Source of the DNA: Psychroflexus sp.
Lineage (GTDB): Bacteria > Bacteroidota > Bacteroidia > Flavobacteriales > Flavobacteriaceae
Direction: 5' to 3'
DNA: 34,602 bases
Assembly: GCA_030457805.1 (NCBI GenBank)
Contig: JAKDUG010000005.1
Location: 1-34,602 of the forward strand
Positions within the stretch are counted from its first letter, which is position 1, and each line of letters starts with the position of its first letter. A program made the translations under genes and the position numbers. This document shows positions 21,231-30,640 of the stretch, one piece after another. Under the pieces are notes generated by a model, which worked only from the letters and a program-made list of their open reading frames with translations, was not told where the DNA came from and did no database searches.

Positions 21231-22017
21231 AAAACACAAGAATCTATTTTTGCTAGGTTTATTTCTGATAGGCCTCAATAGCATAAATGCGCAAGAAGAA
21301 ACCACCATAAATGGGCTTGAAACAACGCAGAAAAAGATGGTTTACCAACTTCGAGCCGGCGTTAATATAGGTGGATTTAGTCCTGTACCTATACCTGAAG
21401 AAATACGAGAAATAGAAGGCTTTAATCCTAAACTCAACTTCAATATTGCGGGGAACGCCACCTATTGGTTTTTCAATTCGAATGCTGCTTGGGGGATAAG
21501 AGCTGGAATACGATTAGAAAATAAAGGGATGAGCGCAAAATCCAAGGTCAAAAATTACGGAATGGAAATTATAGGGGACGATGGCAATCGTGTGGCTGGT
21601 AATTGGACAGGAAGAGTAAGTACCGAAGTGGCTAATTCTTATCTGAGCTTTCCTATAACGGCGGTTTACAAACTTTCTAAGCCCTGGGAAATTTCAGCTG
21701 GATTTATAGTCTCTTACTTGATGGATAAAGATTTCTCTGGCTATGTATCTGATGGCTATTTAAGAGAAGGAGGCCCAACAGGAGAGAAAGCTATTTTTGA
21801 AGGTGAGTCAAAAGCGTCTTATGATTTTTCTGATAATCTGAGTCGTTTTTCTTATGGTATTCAAGTCGGAGGATCTTTACAGGTTTATAGCCACCTCAGG
21901 GTTTTTGCTGATTTGAGTTATGGCTTTAATGATATTTTTAAATCTGATTTTGAAACCATCACTTTTAAAATGCATCCGATTTACTTAAACTTTGGATTTG
22001 CTTACGTTTTCAAATAA
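21214..22017 (+). CDS. Outer membrane beta-barrel protein (PorT-like)
   Basis: Signal peptide LFLLGLFLIGLNSINAQE; beta-strand pattern; reading frame overlaps the end of the PCMD gene. Confidence 0.72.
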   Translation: MPIMIKKHKNLFLLGLFLIGLNSINAQEETTINGLETTQKKMVYQLRAGVNIGGFSPVPIPEEIREIEGFNPKLNFNIAGNATYWFFNSNAAWGIRAGIRLENKGMSAKSKVKNYGMEIIGDDGNRVAGNWTGRVSTEVANSYLSFPITAVYKLSKPWEISAGFIVSYLMDKDFSGYVSDGYLREGGPTGEKAIFEGESKASYDFSDNLSRFSYGIQVGGSLQVYSHLRVFADLSYGFNDIFKSDFETITFKMHPIYLNFGFAYVFK

Positions 22018-22161
22018 TTAATGATAAAACAGTTGATGTTAAAAAGCAGTTATTCAAAATTTAGGACTGTCAAATCTTTGGATATCGACTTTTCTAATTT
22101 GTTATGCTTCGTATTTTAAAGTACAAATATCACTCCTAAAAAAATCAATCATATTTGTAAT

Positions 22162-22193
22162 AGACAATCTAAAAGTTTCAATTTAGATTGTCT
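22162..22193. terminator. Hairpin/terminator between convergent genes
   Basis: agacaatctaaa (22162-22173) / tttagattgtct (22182-22193). Confidence 0.6.
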
Positions 22194-22279
22194 TTACTAA
22201 GATGGTATTGCGAGTAGATGTAGGAGTGTTGGGCGTTTTATTTTCGCATTTTTTGATTAATAAGAAAATCTAATCCAGT

Positions 22280-23119
22280 TTAAATTTTTAGGGTTAGAAC
22301 AGGAATTGTAGAAGTATTTGCAATGTCTTCAGAAAGACTTCCTTTTAAAATGTGCGCAATGCCCTTACGCGCATGTGTTGGGATAACAATGAAATCTGCA
22401 TTGATATCATTACTGAAATTGAAAATTCCTTTTGCAATAGAATGTTCTGAGTAAACCGAGACAGCATCCTTAAGTCCAGACACATTATCTTCTCCAGCCT
22501 TTGTAAAGAAGTCGGTGAGCATTTTATTAATTTCTCTACTATTTTTAAATTTACTTCCAGAAGGGTTAACATATACCATTCTCATATCCGTCTGCCACTC
22601 TTTAAAATATTCTTTTGCAGTCTTGTAGGCTTGAATGCTTTCTTCTGAAAAATCAGAAGTAAACACGCCAACCCCCATTTTATAAGTCGCAGCTTCTTGT
22701 TTTATAACTAAAACAGGTACATCAGAAAATCGTATTACTTTCTCCGTATTAGAGCCAATAAGCATTTCGTGAAAACCGCTTGTTCCATGAGAACTCATCA
22801 CTACAAGAGAAACTTCATTTTCGCTAATCACATTATTTATTTCCTTAAAACCAGTATGCTTTTTTACAATCTGATTTACTGATATATCTTTTAAATAAGG
22901 TTTATCTAAAAATTCAATAAAGTTTTTTTCGGCTAGTCTTATGTGAAAAAAAGTTTCTTCAACATTTTGATCTTGACTTTTTGTAAGCGATGCATCTTTA
23001 GCACCTACCATATGAACTACAACCAGATTAGCATTTTGATGCTTTGCAATTAAGGCTGCTGCTTTTAATGCGTTTTCACTATGCTGGGAGAAATCCGTGG
23101 GAACTAATATAGTCTTCAT
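22280..23119 (-). CDS. Tandem universal stress protein (two UspA domains)
   Basis: ILVPTDFSQHSENAL; MSSHGTSGFHEMLIGSNTEKVIRFSDVPVLVIK; PTHARKGIAHILKGSLSEDIANTSTIPVLTLKI. Confidence 0.9.
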   Translation of the reverse strand: MKTILVPTDFSQHSENALKAAALIAKHQNANLVVVHMVGAKDASLTKSQDQNVEETFFHIRLAEKNFIEFLDKPYLKDISVNQIVKKHTGFKEINNVISENEVSLVVMSSHGTSGFHEMLIGSNTEKVIRFSDVPVLVIKQEAATYKMGVGVFTSDFSEESIQAYKTAKEYFKEWQTDMRMVYVNPSGSKFKNSREINKMLTDFFTKAGEDNVSGLKDAVSVYSEHSIAKGIFNFSNDINADFIVIPTHARKGIAHILKGSLSEDIANTSTIPVLTLKI

Positions 23120-23580
23120 TTAAAATATTTTTGGAAGGTTAATTTAGAATGCTAATATACATTTAGTTTAACTCTTTGTGAATAAATTGAGTTAAAATCA
23201 TTGCTGATCGTTTAAGTAATATTGATGATAAAGTTAATTTTTGAATTAAACTTGCAAGTTGTGTTTGTTGATATAAGTTTTGACTTAATAAGACCTTTAA
23301 AGTGTTTTCAATTTACTTAAACTTTAGGTTTGATTAGACTTCTCAGTTTGAAAATAAGTTTAACACGAGACTGTTTATCATGTGAAATTATATTGTTTTT
23401 AATCCATAAAAAGAGTAATCATCCTGTTTTATTGGGAATGAATTAACAAAGTCGTCTTTTGATTAGCGTTGCCTTAACCTAATTCTAAGACGCCAAACAA
23501 AATTTGTGACACACAAAATTGAAAGTCAAAATAAGTTCAATATATTTAGCATTCAATTTCCAAATTTTAAAAAAACAATA

Positions 23581-25131
23581 ATGAAAAAGAATTTACGAAC
23601 ACTGTTGAGTTTGTTTCTCGTGGTCGGCGCAATGCATGTACAGGCACAAGAACAAATGGTCGACAAAATTGTAAAAGAGGCCAATGAAAACTCTAAATTA
23701 GAAGAGATTGCACACGAGTTAATAGATGTTGTTGGTGCAAGATTGGTCGGAACCCCACAAATGCAACAAGCACATGATTGGGCTGTTGAGAAATATGCAA
23801 GTTGGGATATTTCTGCCGAAAACCAAGAATATGGAACTTGGCGCGCTTGGGAGCGTGGGATCACGCATATTGATATGGTTGAGCCAAGAGTGAGTTCTTT
23901 GGATGGACAGCAATTGGCGTGGAGCCCATCAACACGAAAGAGAGGCGAAACGGCCGAGGTTATTATCTTACCAGAAGCTGCAAGTCCTGAAGAGTTTAAA
24001 AGTAAACTTTCTGATGTGAAAGGGAAGTTTGTCATGCTTTCTAAACTTCAACCGACGGGAAGACCAGCACACAACTGGGAGAAATGGGCGACTGAAGAAT
24101 CATGGGAAAGTATGCAGCAGGAAATGAAAGAAACTGATGCACTTTGGAGAGAGCGTGTTAAAAATACAGGCTACAGTTCTAGAGAGTTACCTAAAGCTTT
24201 AGAAGAAGCTGGTGCGGCAGGGATTGTGACTTCATACTGGTCAAAAGGATTTGGTGCTAATAAAATATTTGGTGCTAAAACAGATGATATACCTAGCGTC
24301 GATGTTTCCCTTGAAGATTACGGCATGCTGTACCGTTTGGCGGAAAGTGGTAACACACCAAAATTAAAGGTTGTTGCACAATCTAAAGATTTAGGAGAGG
24401 CGCCAACTTTTAATACAGTGGCAACTATAAAAGGAAGTGAAAAACCAGAAGAATATGTCATTCTCTCAGCGCATTTTGATTCTTGGGACGGAGGTACAGG
24501 TGCGACCGATAATGGAACAGGAACAATGGTGATGATGGAAGCCATGCGTATTCTTAAAAAATTATACCCAAATCCTAAACGTACAATTATCGCAGGACAT
24601 TGGGGAAGTGAGGAGCAAGGACTGAATGGTTCAAGAGCTTTTGTCAAAGACCACCCAGAAATTGTTGCTAATATTCAAGCATCTTTCAATCAAGATAATG
24701 GGACAGGCCGTGTGAAGAACATCGGCGGTCAAGGTTTTTTACATGCTTATGATTACATCAATAGATGGTTAGCGCCAGTTCCAGAAGAGATCAAAGGAGA
24801 GATAGAAACGACCTTCCCAGGATCTCCAGCAGGCGGAGGCTCTGATTATGCTTCTTTTGTAGCGGCAGGTGCTCCAGCATTTAGCTTGAGTTCTTTAAGC
24901 TGGTCGTATTGGAATTATACATGGCACACAAACTTAGATACTTATGATAAAATTGTCTTTGATGATGTGCGTAATAATGTGATTTTAACAGCGATTATGG
25001 CTTATATGGCAAGTGAAGATCCTGAAAAAACATCTAATGAGAAAGCAGTCTTACCGATGAATCCAAGAACTGGAAAGCAAATGGAATGGCCTGAGGCTAA
25101 AGATGCGACACGAAAAGGTGGACTAGATTAA
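23581..25131 (+). CDS. Secreted M28 family zinc peptidase (carboxypeptidase Q-like)
   Basis: ATG at 23581 gives leader MKKNLRTLLSLFLVVGAMHVQAQ; SAHFDSWDGGTGATDNGTG, GSEEQGLNGS zinc-ligand motifs. The track start at 23506 is further upstream. Confidence 0.88.
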   Translation: MKKNLRTLLSLFLVVGAMHVQAQEQMVDKIVKEANENSKLEEIAHELIDVVGARLVGTPQMQQAHDWAVEKYASWDISAENQEYGTWRAWERGITHIDMVEPRVSSLDGQQLAWSPSTRKRGETAEVIILPEAASPEEFKSKLSDVKGKFVMLSKLQPTGRPAHNWEKWATEESWESMQQEMKETDALWRERVKNTGYSSRELPKALEEAGAAGIVTSYWSKGFGANKIFGAKTDDIPSVDVSLEDYGMLYRLAESGNTPKLKVVAQSKDLGEAPTFNTVATIKGSEKPEEYVILSAHFDSWDGGTGATDNGTGTMVMMEAMRILKKLYPNPKRTIIAGHWGSEEQGLNGSRAFVKDHPEIVANIQASFNQDNGTGRVKNIGGQGFLHAYDYINRWLAPVPEEIKGEIETTFPGSPAGGGSDYASFVAAGAPAFSLSSLSWSYWNYTWHTNLDTYDKIVFDDVRNNVILTAIMAYMASEDPEKTSNEKAVLPMNPRTGKQMEWPEAKDATRKGGLD

Positions 25132-25152
25132 GCTTTTCATTTTAGATTAATA

Positions 25153-25237
25153 AAGCCGTCTTAAAAGATATGGTAAACTGTCATCCTGTCCCGACACTTC
25201 GGGACAGGATGACAAAACCTATCTTTTGAGACGGCTT
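25153..25237. repeat. Composite palindrome: outer stem plus perfect inner GTCATCC-type stem; likely also terminates the M28 gene
   Basis: Outer AAGCCGTCTTAAAAGATA / TATCTTTTGAGACGGCTT (1 mismatch); inner TGTCATCCTGTCCCGA-CACT-TCGGGACAGGATGACA (16-bp perfect). Confidence 0.85.
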
Positions 25238-25262
25238 CTTTTTATGCAGTTTTTAATGTGAT

Positions 25263-25535
25263 TTAATCAAAAGTCTGAAGGCCACCGCCGTTTACGAAGA
25301 TCACTTGTCCGCTAGTCCATTTTGAAATGGGCGCTGCAAAGTACAAGACTGCACCGGCAATATCTTCTGGTTCTCTTAATCGCTTGATCGGTGTATGCGC
25401 CAACATGCGTTTTTCAATTTCTGGAGTCAATACCGTACTTATAGTGAGAGTCTTTACCGCTCCTGGACCTATTGCGTTTAGATGGATTTAATCTGGACCA
25501 TAATCAAAAGCCGAATTGCGCGTTATTTTTATGTA
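25263..25535 (-). pseudogene. C-terminal remnant of an HdhA-like SDR
   Basis: Minus-strand translation RNSAFDYGPD*IHLNAIGPGAVKTLTISTVLTPEIEKRMLAHTPIKRLREPEDIAGAVLYFAAPISKWTSGQVIFVNGGGLQTFD*. 55 of 68 residues after the stop region match the intact SDR at 27273-28052; in-frame TAA at 25488-25490; no N-terminal part. Confidence 0.9.
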
Positions 25536-25674
25536 TCCATAATTTTCATGACGATTTTAATTCTTATTTAGTAGGGCTTCTAAGTTGTTTTTATAAGGTC
25601 AAGTATCAATTGTAATATTTTTTTTATTAAATTTTTGGGCGTCCAGTTTCAAAAAAAAGATTTCATTTAATCAA

Positions 25675-27114
25675 TTAATGCCTATTTAACCTTGATTTTT
25701 TGTCATCTATTCTTAATTTTCTACATATTCGCTGCGCTGCCATACCTATAGCTTCCGTAAAGGAAGGGAAGGCTAATTCTAACTCAGCAATATTTTGAAT
25801 TGTCATTTCGGCTGCTATACAAGTTGCTGCTACTTGAATTACTTCAGCAGAATAGGAGCCAAGAACGTGAGCGCCTATCAACTTTTGCGTTTTTCTGTCA
25901 ACAATAAGTTTACAAAATCCGTCTGTTTTGCCGTCCATTACCGCACGTGGTAAAGACGTATAGTCAACGACCTCAATGATACAATCGTGTTCTTCTTTTG
26001 CTTTAGATTCAGTCAATCCAACCGATCCATATTCCGGTTCGGTGAAACTACCCGTTGCGATGGCTTGAGGATCATAAACTTTTTCAGCTCCAAAAACAGC
26101 ATTCTGAGCGGCAACCCTAGCCTGGTGGGCTGCACTTTGCACAAACATACTTACACCATTTGCATCTCCTGCGACTAATATTTCAGGGACATTTGTTTGT
26201 AAATAGTCGTCTACCTTTATGTAAGGTCCGTTAAGTTCAACACCTACAGCTTCAAGATTTAATCCAGATATATTTGCAGGCCATCCCACCATTAGGAATA
26301 TAGCATCTGTTTCTAATGACCCTGAATTTTCACCTTTGGTAAAGGACACTTTTAGTTTTCCATTTTTCTTTTCAATAGAATCACAGCCAGTTCCTGTTAA
26401 TATATTCATACCCCGTTTTTTAAATGCCGTTTCCAATCTGCGGGAAATATCGATATCGCTGGGAGGTGTTAGTCGGTCGGCAAATTCGATGATATCAACT
26501 TCAGCTCCAAAATCAATTAATATGGATGCTAATTGACATCCCGTTGCGGATCCTCCAACCACGCTAACTCTTTTAGGTAATTCTTTCATTCCCCATAAAT
26601 CATGAAATGAAAGTGCAAATTCATTACCTGGAATATTAAGCTTACGCGGTTTTCCACCTACAGCTATAATAATTTTATCTGCGCTAAACTTGCGCCCATC
26701 CTTAAGCTCAAGGGTGTTTTTGTCTACGAAACGGGCTGGTCCTATTTCGTCCATCACTTTAATTCCTTGTTCTTTTACAATTTTAGTAAGATGCCAGACT
26801 TCATTGGCATGGGCAGCTACACGGTTAGAATTATTTACTGCTTCCTCAAAATTTACAGTAGGCATTTTACCTTCCAATCCAAATTGGGAAAATAAGGTGG
26901 TGTCTGTGCGTAGGCGTGCGGCTCGAGCAAGTGTGCGCACGGGAGCAGGACCTTCATTAAAGGCAGTTCCACCTATACGGTTGCTCTCTAGGATTGTCAC
27001 TTCTGCTCCAAGTTCTTTAGCACGCAAGGCGGCTTGAACACCGGCGGGGCCTCCACCGATAACAATTATCTTTTTTCTGGTTTTTGGGTCATTGGTATTT
27101 TTATCTTCTGTCAT
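25675..27114 (-). CDS. FAD/NAD(P)-dependent oxidoreductase of the dihydrolipoyl dehydrogenase/mercuric reductase family, lacking the redox Cys pair
   Basis: IVIGGGPAGVQAALRAKELGAEVTILE; SVVGGSATGCQLASILIDFGAEVDIIE; EILVAGDANG; dimerisation domain GAHVLGSYSAEVIQ. Active-site segment reads GGTAFNEGPAPVR. Confidence 0.9.
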   Translation of the reverse strand: MTEDKNTNDPKTRKKIIVIGGGPAGVQAALRAKELGAEVTILESNRIGGTAFNEGPAPVRTLARAARLRTDTTLFSQFGLEGKMPTVNFEEAVNNSNRVAAHANEVWHLTKIVKEQGIKVMDEIGPARFVDKNTLELKDGRKFSADKIIIAVGGKPRKLNIPGNEFALSFHDLWGMKELPKRVSVVGGSATGCQLASILIDFGAEVDIIEFADRLTPPSDIDISRRLETAFKKRGMNILTGTGCDSIEKKNGKLKVSFTKGENSGSLETDAIFLMVGWPANISGLNLEAVGVELNGPYIKVDDYLQTNVPEILVAGDANGVSMFVQSAAHQARVAAQNAVFGAEKVYDPQAIATGSFTEPEYGSVGLTESKAKEEHDCIIEVVDYTSLPRAVMDGKTDGFCKLIVDRKTQKLIGAHVLGSYSAEVIQVAATCIAAEMTIQNIAELELAFPSFTEAIGMAAQRICRKLRIDDKKSRLNRH

Positions 27115-27198
27115 AATTTTGTTTTTTTTTATGTTGAAATTTGCTGAATGCTTTATACAACAAATGCTTGGCGATAACTTAAATTCAAGAAATAAAAA

Positions 27199-27248
27199 AG
27201 ACGTAAAACAAATGCCATTTCTATAAAATATGCGTTTGTCTTACGTCT
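27199..27248 (-). terminator. Intrinsic terminator downstream of the HdhA-like SDR
   Basis: On the minus strand AGACGTAAGACAAACG ... CATTTGTTTTACGTCT followed by TTTTT. Confidence 0.7.
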
Positions 27249-27272
27249 AAAAGTCTTAAATCCTTTTAAATA

Positions 27273-28052
27273 TTACATATCCAAAGTCTGCTCTCCACCA
27301 CCGTTTACAAAAATTACTTGACCACTGGTCCAGCTCGAAATAGGTGCTGCGAAGTAAAGAACTGCTCCTGCAATATCTTCTGCCTCGCCTAATCGTTTAA
27401 TCGGTGTGTGCTTTAACATTGCCTTTTCTAAATCTGGCGTGAGTACTGTACTCAATGCGTGCGTTTTTGTTGCTCCAGGTCCAATAGCATTGATTCTGAT
27501 ATCATCTGGGCCATAATCAAAAGCCAAATTACGCGTCATATGATTTATCGCTGCTTTTGAAGATGCGTAGGCACTAATCGCTGGACTCTTGTTGATGGAA
27601 GCCATAGAAGACATATTGATAATACTTCCATAACCAGCTTTTTTCATATGCGGTGCAACCAATTGGCAAAGACGCCACATACTAAAAACGTTCATTTCAA
27701 ACACTTTTTTAAATTGCTCCACCTCAATATCGTACGGGCTTTCTTTTCCAGCGCCACCGCCACCAACGTTATTTACTAATATTTCGATGCTGCCAAATTT
27801 TTCAACAGTTTTGTCTACTAAATTAACTAAGGCTTCGTCTTTAAGAACATTACAATCTATCGCAATAGATGTTCCACTCTTATCGTTTATTGCTTTTGAA
27901 GTTTCCTTAGCAGCGTCCAGATCGTAATCTGAAACTACAACGTTTGCTCCATAAGCAGCTAACATTTCGCAGCAAGCTTTTCCTATTCCGCCTGCTCCGC
28001 CTGTTACTACTGCTGTTTTTCCTTTTAAATCAAAATGTTTTGATGTATCCAT
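27273..28052 (-). CDS. SDR family oxidoreductase, 7-alpha-hydroxysteroid dehydrogenase (HdhA)-like
   Basis: TGGAGGIGKA, NNVGGGG, NMSSMAS, YASSKAA; layout resembles E. coli HdhA (HTPIKRLG...ISSWTSGQVIFVNGGGEQTLD). Substrate not determinable. Confidence 0.85.
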   Translation of the reverse strand: MDTSKHFDLKGKTAVVTGGAGGIGKACCEMLAAYGANVVVSDYDLDAAKETSKAINDKSGTSIAIDCNVLKDEALVNLVDKTVEKFGSIEILVNNVGGGGAGKESPYDIEVEQFKKVFEMNVFSMWRLCQLVAPHMKKAGYGSIINMSSMASINKSPAISAYASSKAAINHMTRNLAFDYGPDDIRINAIGPGATKTHALSTVLTPDLEKAMLKHTPIKRLGEAEDIAGAVLYFAAPISSWTSGQVIFVNGGGEQTLDM

Positions 28053-28074
28053 AGTTTTCTGTTTATATTAATTA

Positions 28075-29799
28075 TTAATCTCTTTTATAAACGGTATTGC
28101 CTTCCTTAATGGTCTGTAATACTTGTATTTTTTTTATTTTCACGGGCTCTACCTTGAGCGGATTTTTATCCAACACCACGAAATCTGCTAATTTTCCTTT
28201 CTCCAAACTTCCTTTTCGATCTTCCTCAAAAAACTCATAAGCTGCGTGGGTGGTAATGGCTTTTAAGGCCTGGTAAGGTGTGGCTCGTTCATCAGGACCT
28301 ATCACTTCTCCAGTTCTTGAGCTGCGATTTACTGCCGTCCAAATGGTGAATATTGGATCTATGGGTGTTACCGTAGCATCGGAATGATTGGTGTATTTTA
28401 AGCCTAATTTTTCTGCAGAAGCAATCGGACTTAAAAAGTAAGCGCGTTCTTTACCTAAATTTTCTACGTGTACATCTCCCCAAAAATAAGCGTGGTTCGT
28501 AAAAAATGACGGTTCGATATTATATTTTCTGTAGGTCTCCAATTGGTCGGGACGCACAAACTGCGAGTGGATCACAATGGTCCTGCGGTCTTTATCCAAG
28601 GCTTGGTCTAATTCTTTACAAGCATTTTCGTGTGCGGCAATTACCATATCCATTGAGGCGTCGCCGTTACTGTGAATAAAAAGTTGATTCTCATTTTTAT
28701 AAGCCAATATGAATAAATCATTCAGCGTTTCCTGAGATAAGCTAGGAAGTCCTTTACAATCACTTTCACACCCGTCAACCGGGGTTAAAAAAGGCTCGGT
28801 AAAAAAAGCAGTTTTCCCTTGTGGGGAACCATCGGCAATAATTTTTGTGCCTTGAACTTTAAATCTGTTTTTGTAGGTTTTCCAATTGATAAGGGAATCC
28901 TTTAAATTGGTTTCCAATTCGGTATATCCGGCTAAAGCCATCAAGTCTATCTTAAATTTTCCCGCATCGGCTTGGGATTGAAAAAATTGAATGGCATTCC
29001 GGTCGGTCATCCCATCCTGTGCAGTGGTGATCCCATTACTTGCATATTTCTCTTGCGTACTTTCAAAATAATCGGCTTGCTTTTTTTGTAAAATTTGTAG
29101 CATCGTTCCCATAAATGGATACATCGCTGTTTCTTGTACTAAACCGGCCGGTTCCTTAGAATTTGGAAGCCTCGCAATACTTCCTCCTTCAGGATTTTTT
29201 GTTGCTGCAGAAATATTCATTTTTTCTAACGCATTAGAATTGGCAACGCCCATATGTCCGCTGGTATGCACCAAATAAACCGGATTATCAGGCAAGACAG
29301 AATCGATTTCTTTTTTATGAAGGTGACGTTTTTCTTTTAACTGGCTCTCATCATAGCCCCAACCAAAAATCCATTCCCCATCAGGGATCTTGTTTTCGGT
29401 TTTATAGGCTTTTATTTTCTGTAATACATCCCCAATAGTCTTAACTTCTCCTACAGGAGGCGAATTTAAATCGACTTGTCCCATCGTGTTGCTCACCATT
29501 CCAAAATGACTGTGCGGATCTATAAAACCGGGAAGAAGCGTTTTTCCTTTTAAATCAATTTTCTTAGCATGAGGATATTTTTCTTCGGCTTCTTTTAGAC
29601 TTCCTACAAAGGCAATCTTGCCATCTTCTTCCACCAAAGCTTCGGCGTAACTAGCTTTTTTTGTAGCCATAGTGAGAATTTCACCCTTATAAAATAATTG
29701 CGTAGAAGATTCGGTAGTTTTAGTTTCCGATTTTTTCTCGGCGTCTTTACAACTGAAACTCACTGTTACTAGTAAAAATAGATAGATGATCTTTTTCAT
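28075..29799 (-). CDS. Amidohydrolase family lipoprotein (YtcJ-like, Amidohydro_3)
   Basis: Lipobox VTVSFSC; LLPGFIDPHSHFG; IHSNGDASMDMVI; HSDATVTPIDPIFTIWTAVNR; C-terminal GSLEKGKLADFVVLDKNPL. Confidence 0.9.
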   Translation of the reverse strand: MKKIIYLFLLVTVSFSCKDAEKKSETKTTESSTQLFYKGEILTMATKKASYAEALVEEDGKIAFVGSLKEAEEKYPHAKKIDLKGKTLLPGFIDPHSHFGMVSNTMGQVDLNSPPVGEVKTIGDVLQKIKAYKTENKIPDGEWIFGWGYDESQLKEKRHLHKKEIDSVLPDNPVYLVHTSGHMGVANSNALEKMNISAATKNPEGGSIARLPNSKEPAGLVQETAMYPFMGTMLQILQKKQADYFESTQEKYASNGITTAQDGMTDRNAIQFFQSQADAGKFKIDLMALAGYTELETNLKDSLINWKTYKNRFKVQGTKIIADGSPQGKTAFFTEPFLTPVDGCESDCKGLPSLSQETLNDLFILAYKNENQLFIHSNGDASMDMVIAAHENACKELDQALDKDRRTIVIHSQFVRPDQLETYRKYNIEPSFFTNHAYFWGDVHVENLGKERAYFLSPIASAEKLGLKYTNHSDATVTPIDPIFTIWTAVNRSSRTGEVIGPDERATPYQALKAITTHAAYEFFEEDRKGSLEKGKLADFVVLDKNPLKVEPVKIKKIQVLQTIKEGNTVYKRD

Positions 29800-29802
29800 G
29801 AT

Positions 29803-30264
29803 TTATTTTTTATGTTCTTTAATTAAAGTACATTCTTTTAAAGTCAAGTAATTTACAATTCCAGAAACAATCCCAGCAATGACACCGATAATAATGAGGG
29901 CACTGACTAATGAAACGTCAACTGTGCCTGCATAGCGTTGCCATAAAACGGCTAAGGAAGTAATGACCCCAAAGGTGAAGAAGCCGTGTTTGATTGTTAA
30001 CCAAAATGCAGTAGGATAAAATGGAGCTTTTTTTTCTTTGATCCCAAAATAGGCGACCAAGGTTAATATCATGGCCAAGGTAATGGCCAAAGTGACAGTG
30101 GTGCCCAGAACCGTTTCTTCAGTATTGGTTATCGAATCTACAGAAATAGAAATGGATTTTTTATCTTTTAAGAAAAAATATTGAATACCGCCATTAATGA
30201 CAGCATTGATAACTCCTGTGACCAGGGCTCCTTTAATTAATTTTGATTTTATTTCTGTATCCAT
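29803..30264 (-). CDS. Small multi-pass membrane protein of unknown function
   Basis: 153 aa with several hydrophobic helices; ends 3 bp before the amidohydrolase start (likely co-transcribed). Confidence 0.7.
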   Translation of the reverse strand: MDTEIKSKLIKGALVTGVINAVINGGIQYFFLKDKKSISISVDSITNTEETVLGTTVTLAITLAMILTLVAYFGIKEKKAPFYPTAFWLTIKHGFFTFGVITSLAVLWQRYAGTVDVSLVSALIIIGVIAGIVSGIVNYLTLKECTLIKEHKK

Positions 30265-30341
30265 ATTTTGGGGTTAGTCGTTAATAAATAGGCTTTGACT
30301 AGATAGATTTTTGTAAAAATGCGATACAGTCATTTGTTAGA

Positions 30342-30427
30342 AAGGCATAAAAGAAGACTCACAATAAAGTGAAGTGTTTTTCTAGTGACTCTTCTTAAAA
30401 TCAAGGGAACCAACTTTCTTATGCCTT
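30342..30427. repeat. Imperfect intergenic inverted repeat (structured leader or terminator candidate)
   Basis: AAGGCATAA (30342-30350) + AAGAAGACTCAC (30351-30362) pair with GTGACTCTTCTT (30385-30396, 1 mismatch) and TTATGCCTT (30419-30427). Confidence 0.5.
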
Positions 30428-30640
30428 GTTACAAAATTTGGAATAGGAGTTGATGACCTTAATTATTAATAATAATTTAATGTTTAATAAAAATAATTAA
30501 AAAATAAGACATATTTCAAATCTAAGGCCGTCAATTTCAAATTCAAAGAGGATATCTCTCTATGCGTCAATCATCAATTTAAAATCACAATCTTGTTTAT
30601 AGATATTTTTAAAAGTGCCATGATCTGCATGTCTTTGTGA

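Noticed and set aside
23553-24647. Minus-strand ORFs of 160, 64 and 109 aa inside the M28 peptidase gene
   Set aside because: Complement of a conserved CDS; low-complexity, no domain features.
26690-27037. 115-aa plus-strand ORF inside the flavoprotein gene
   Set aside because: Antisense to a clear FAD-binding domain; no independent support.
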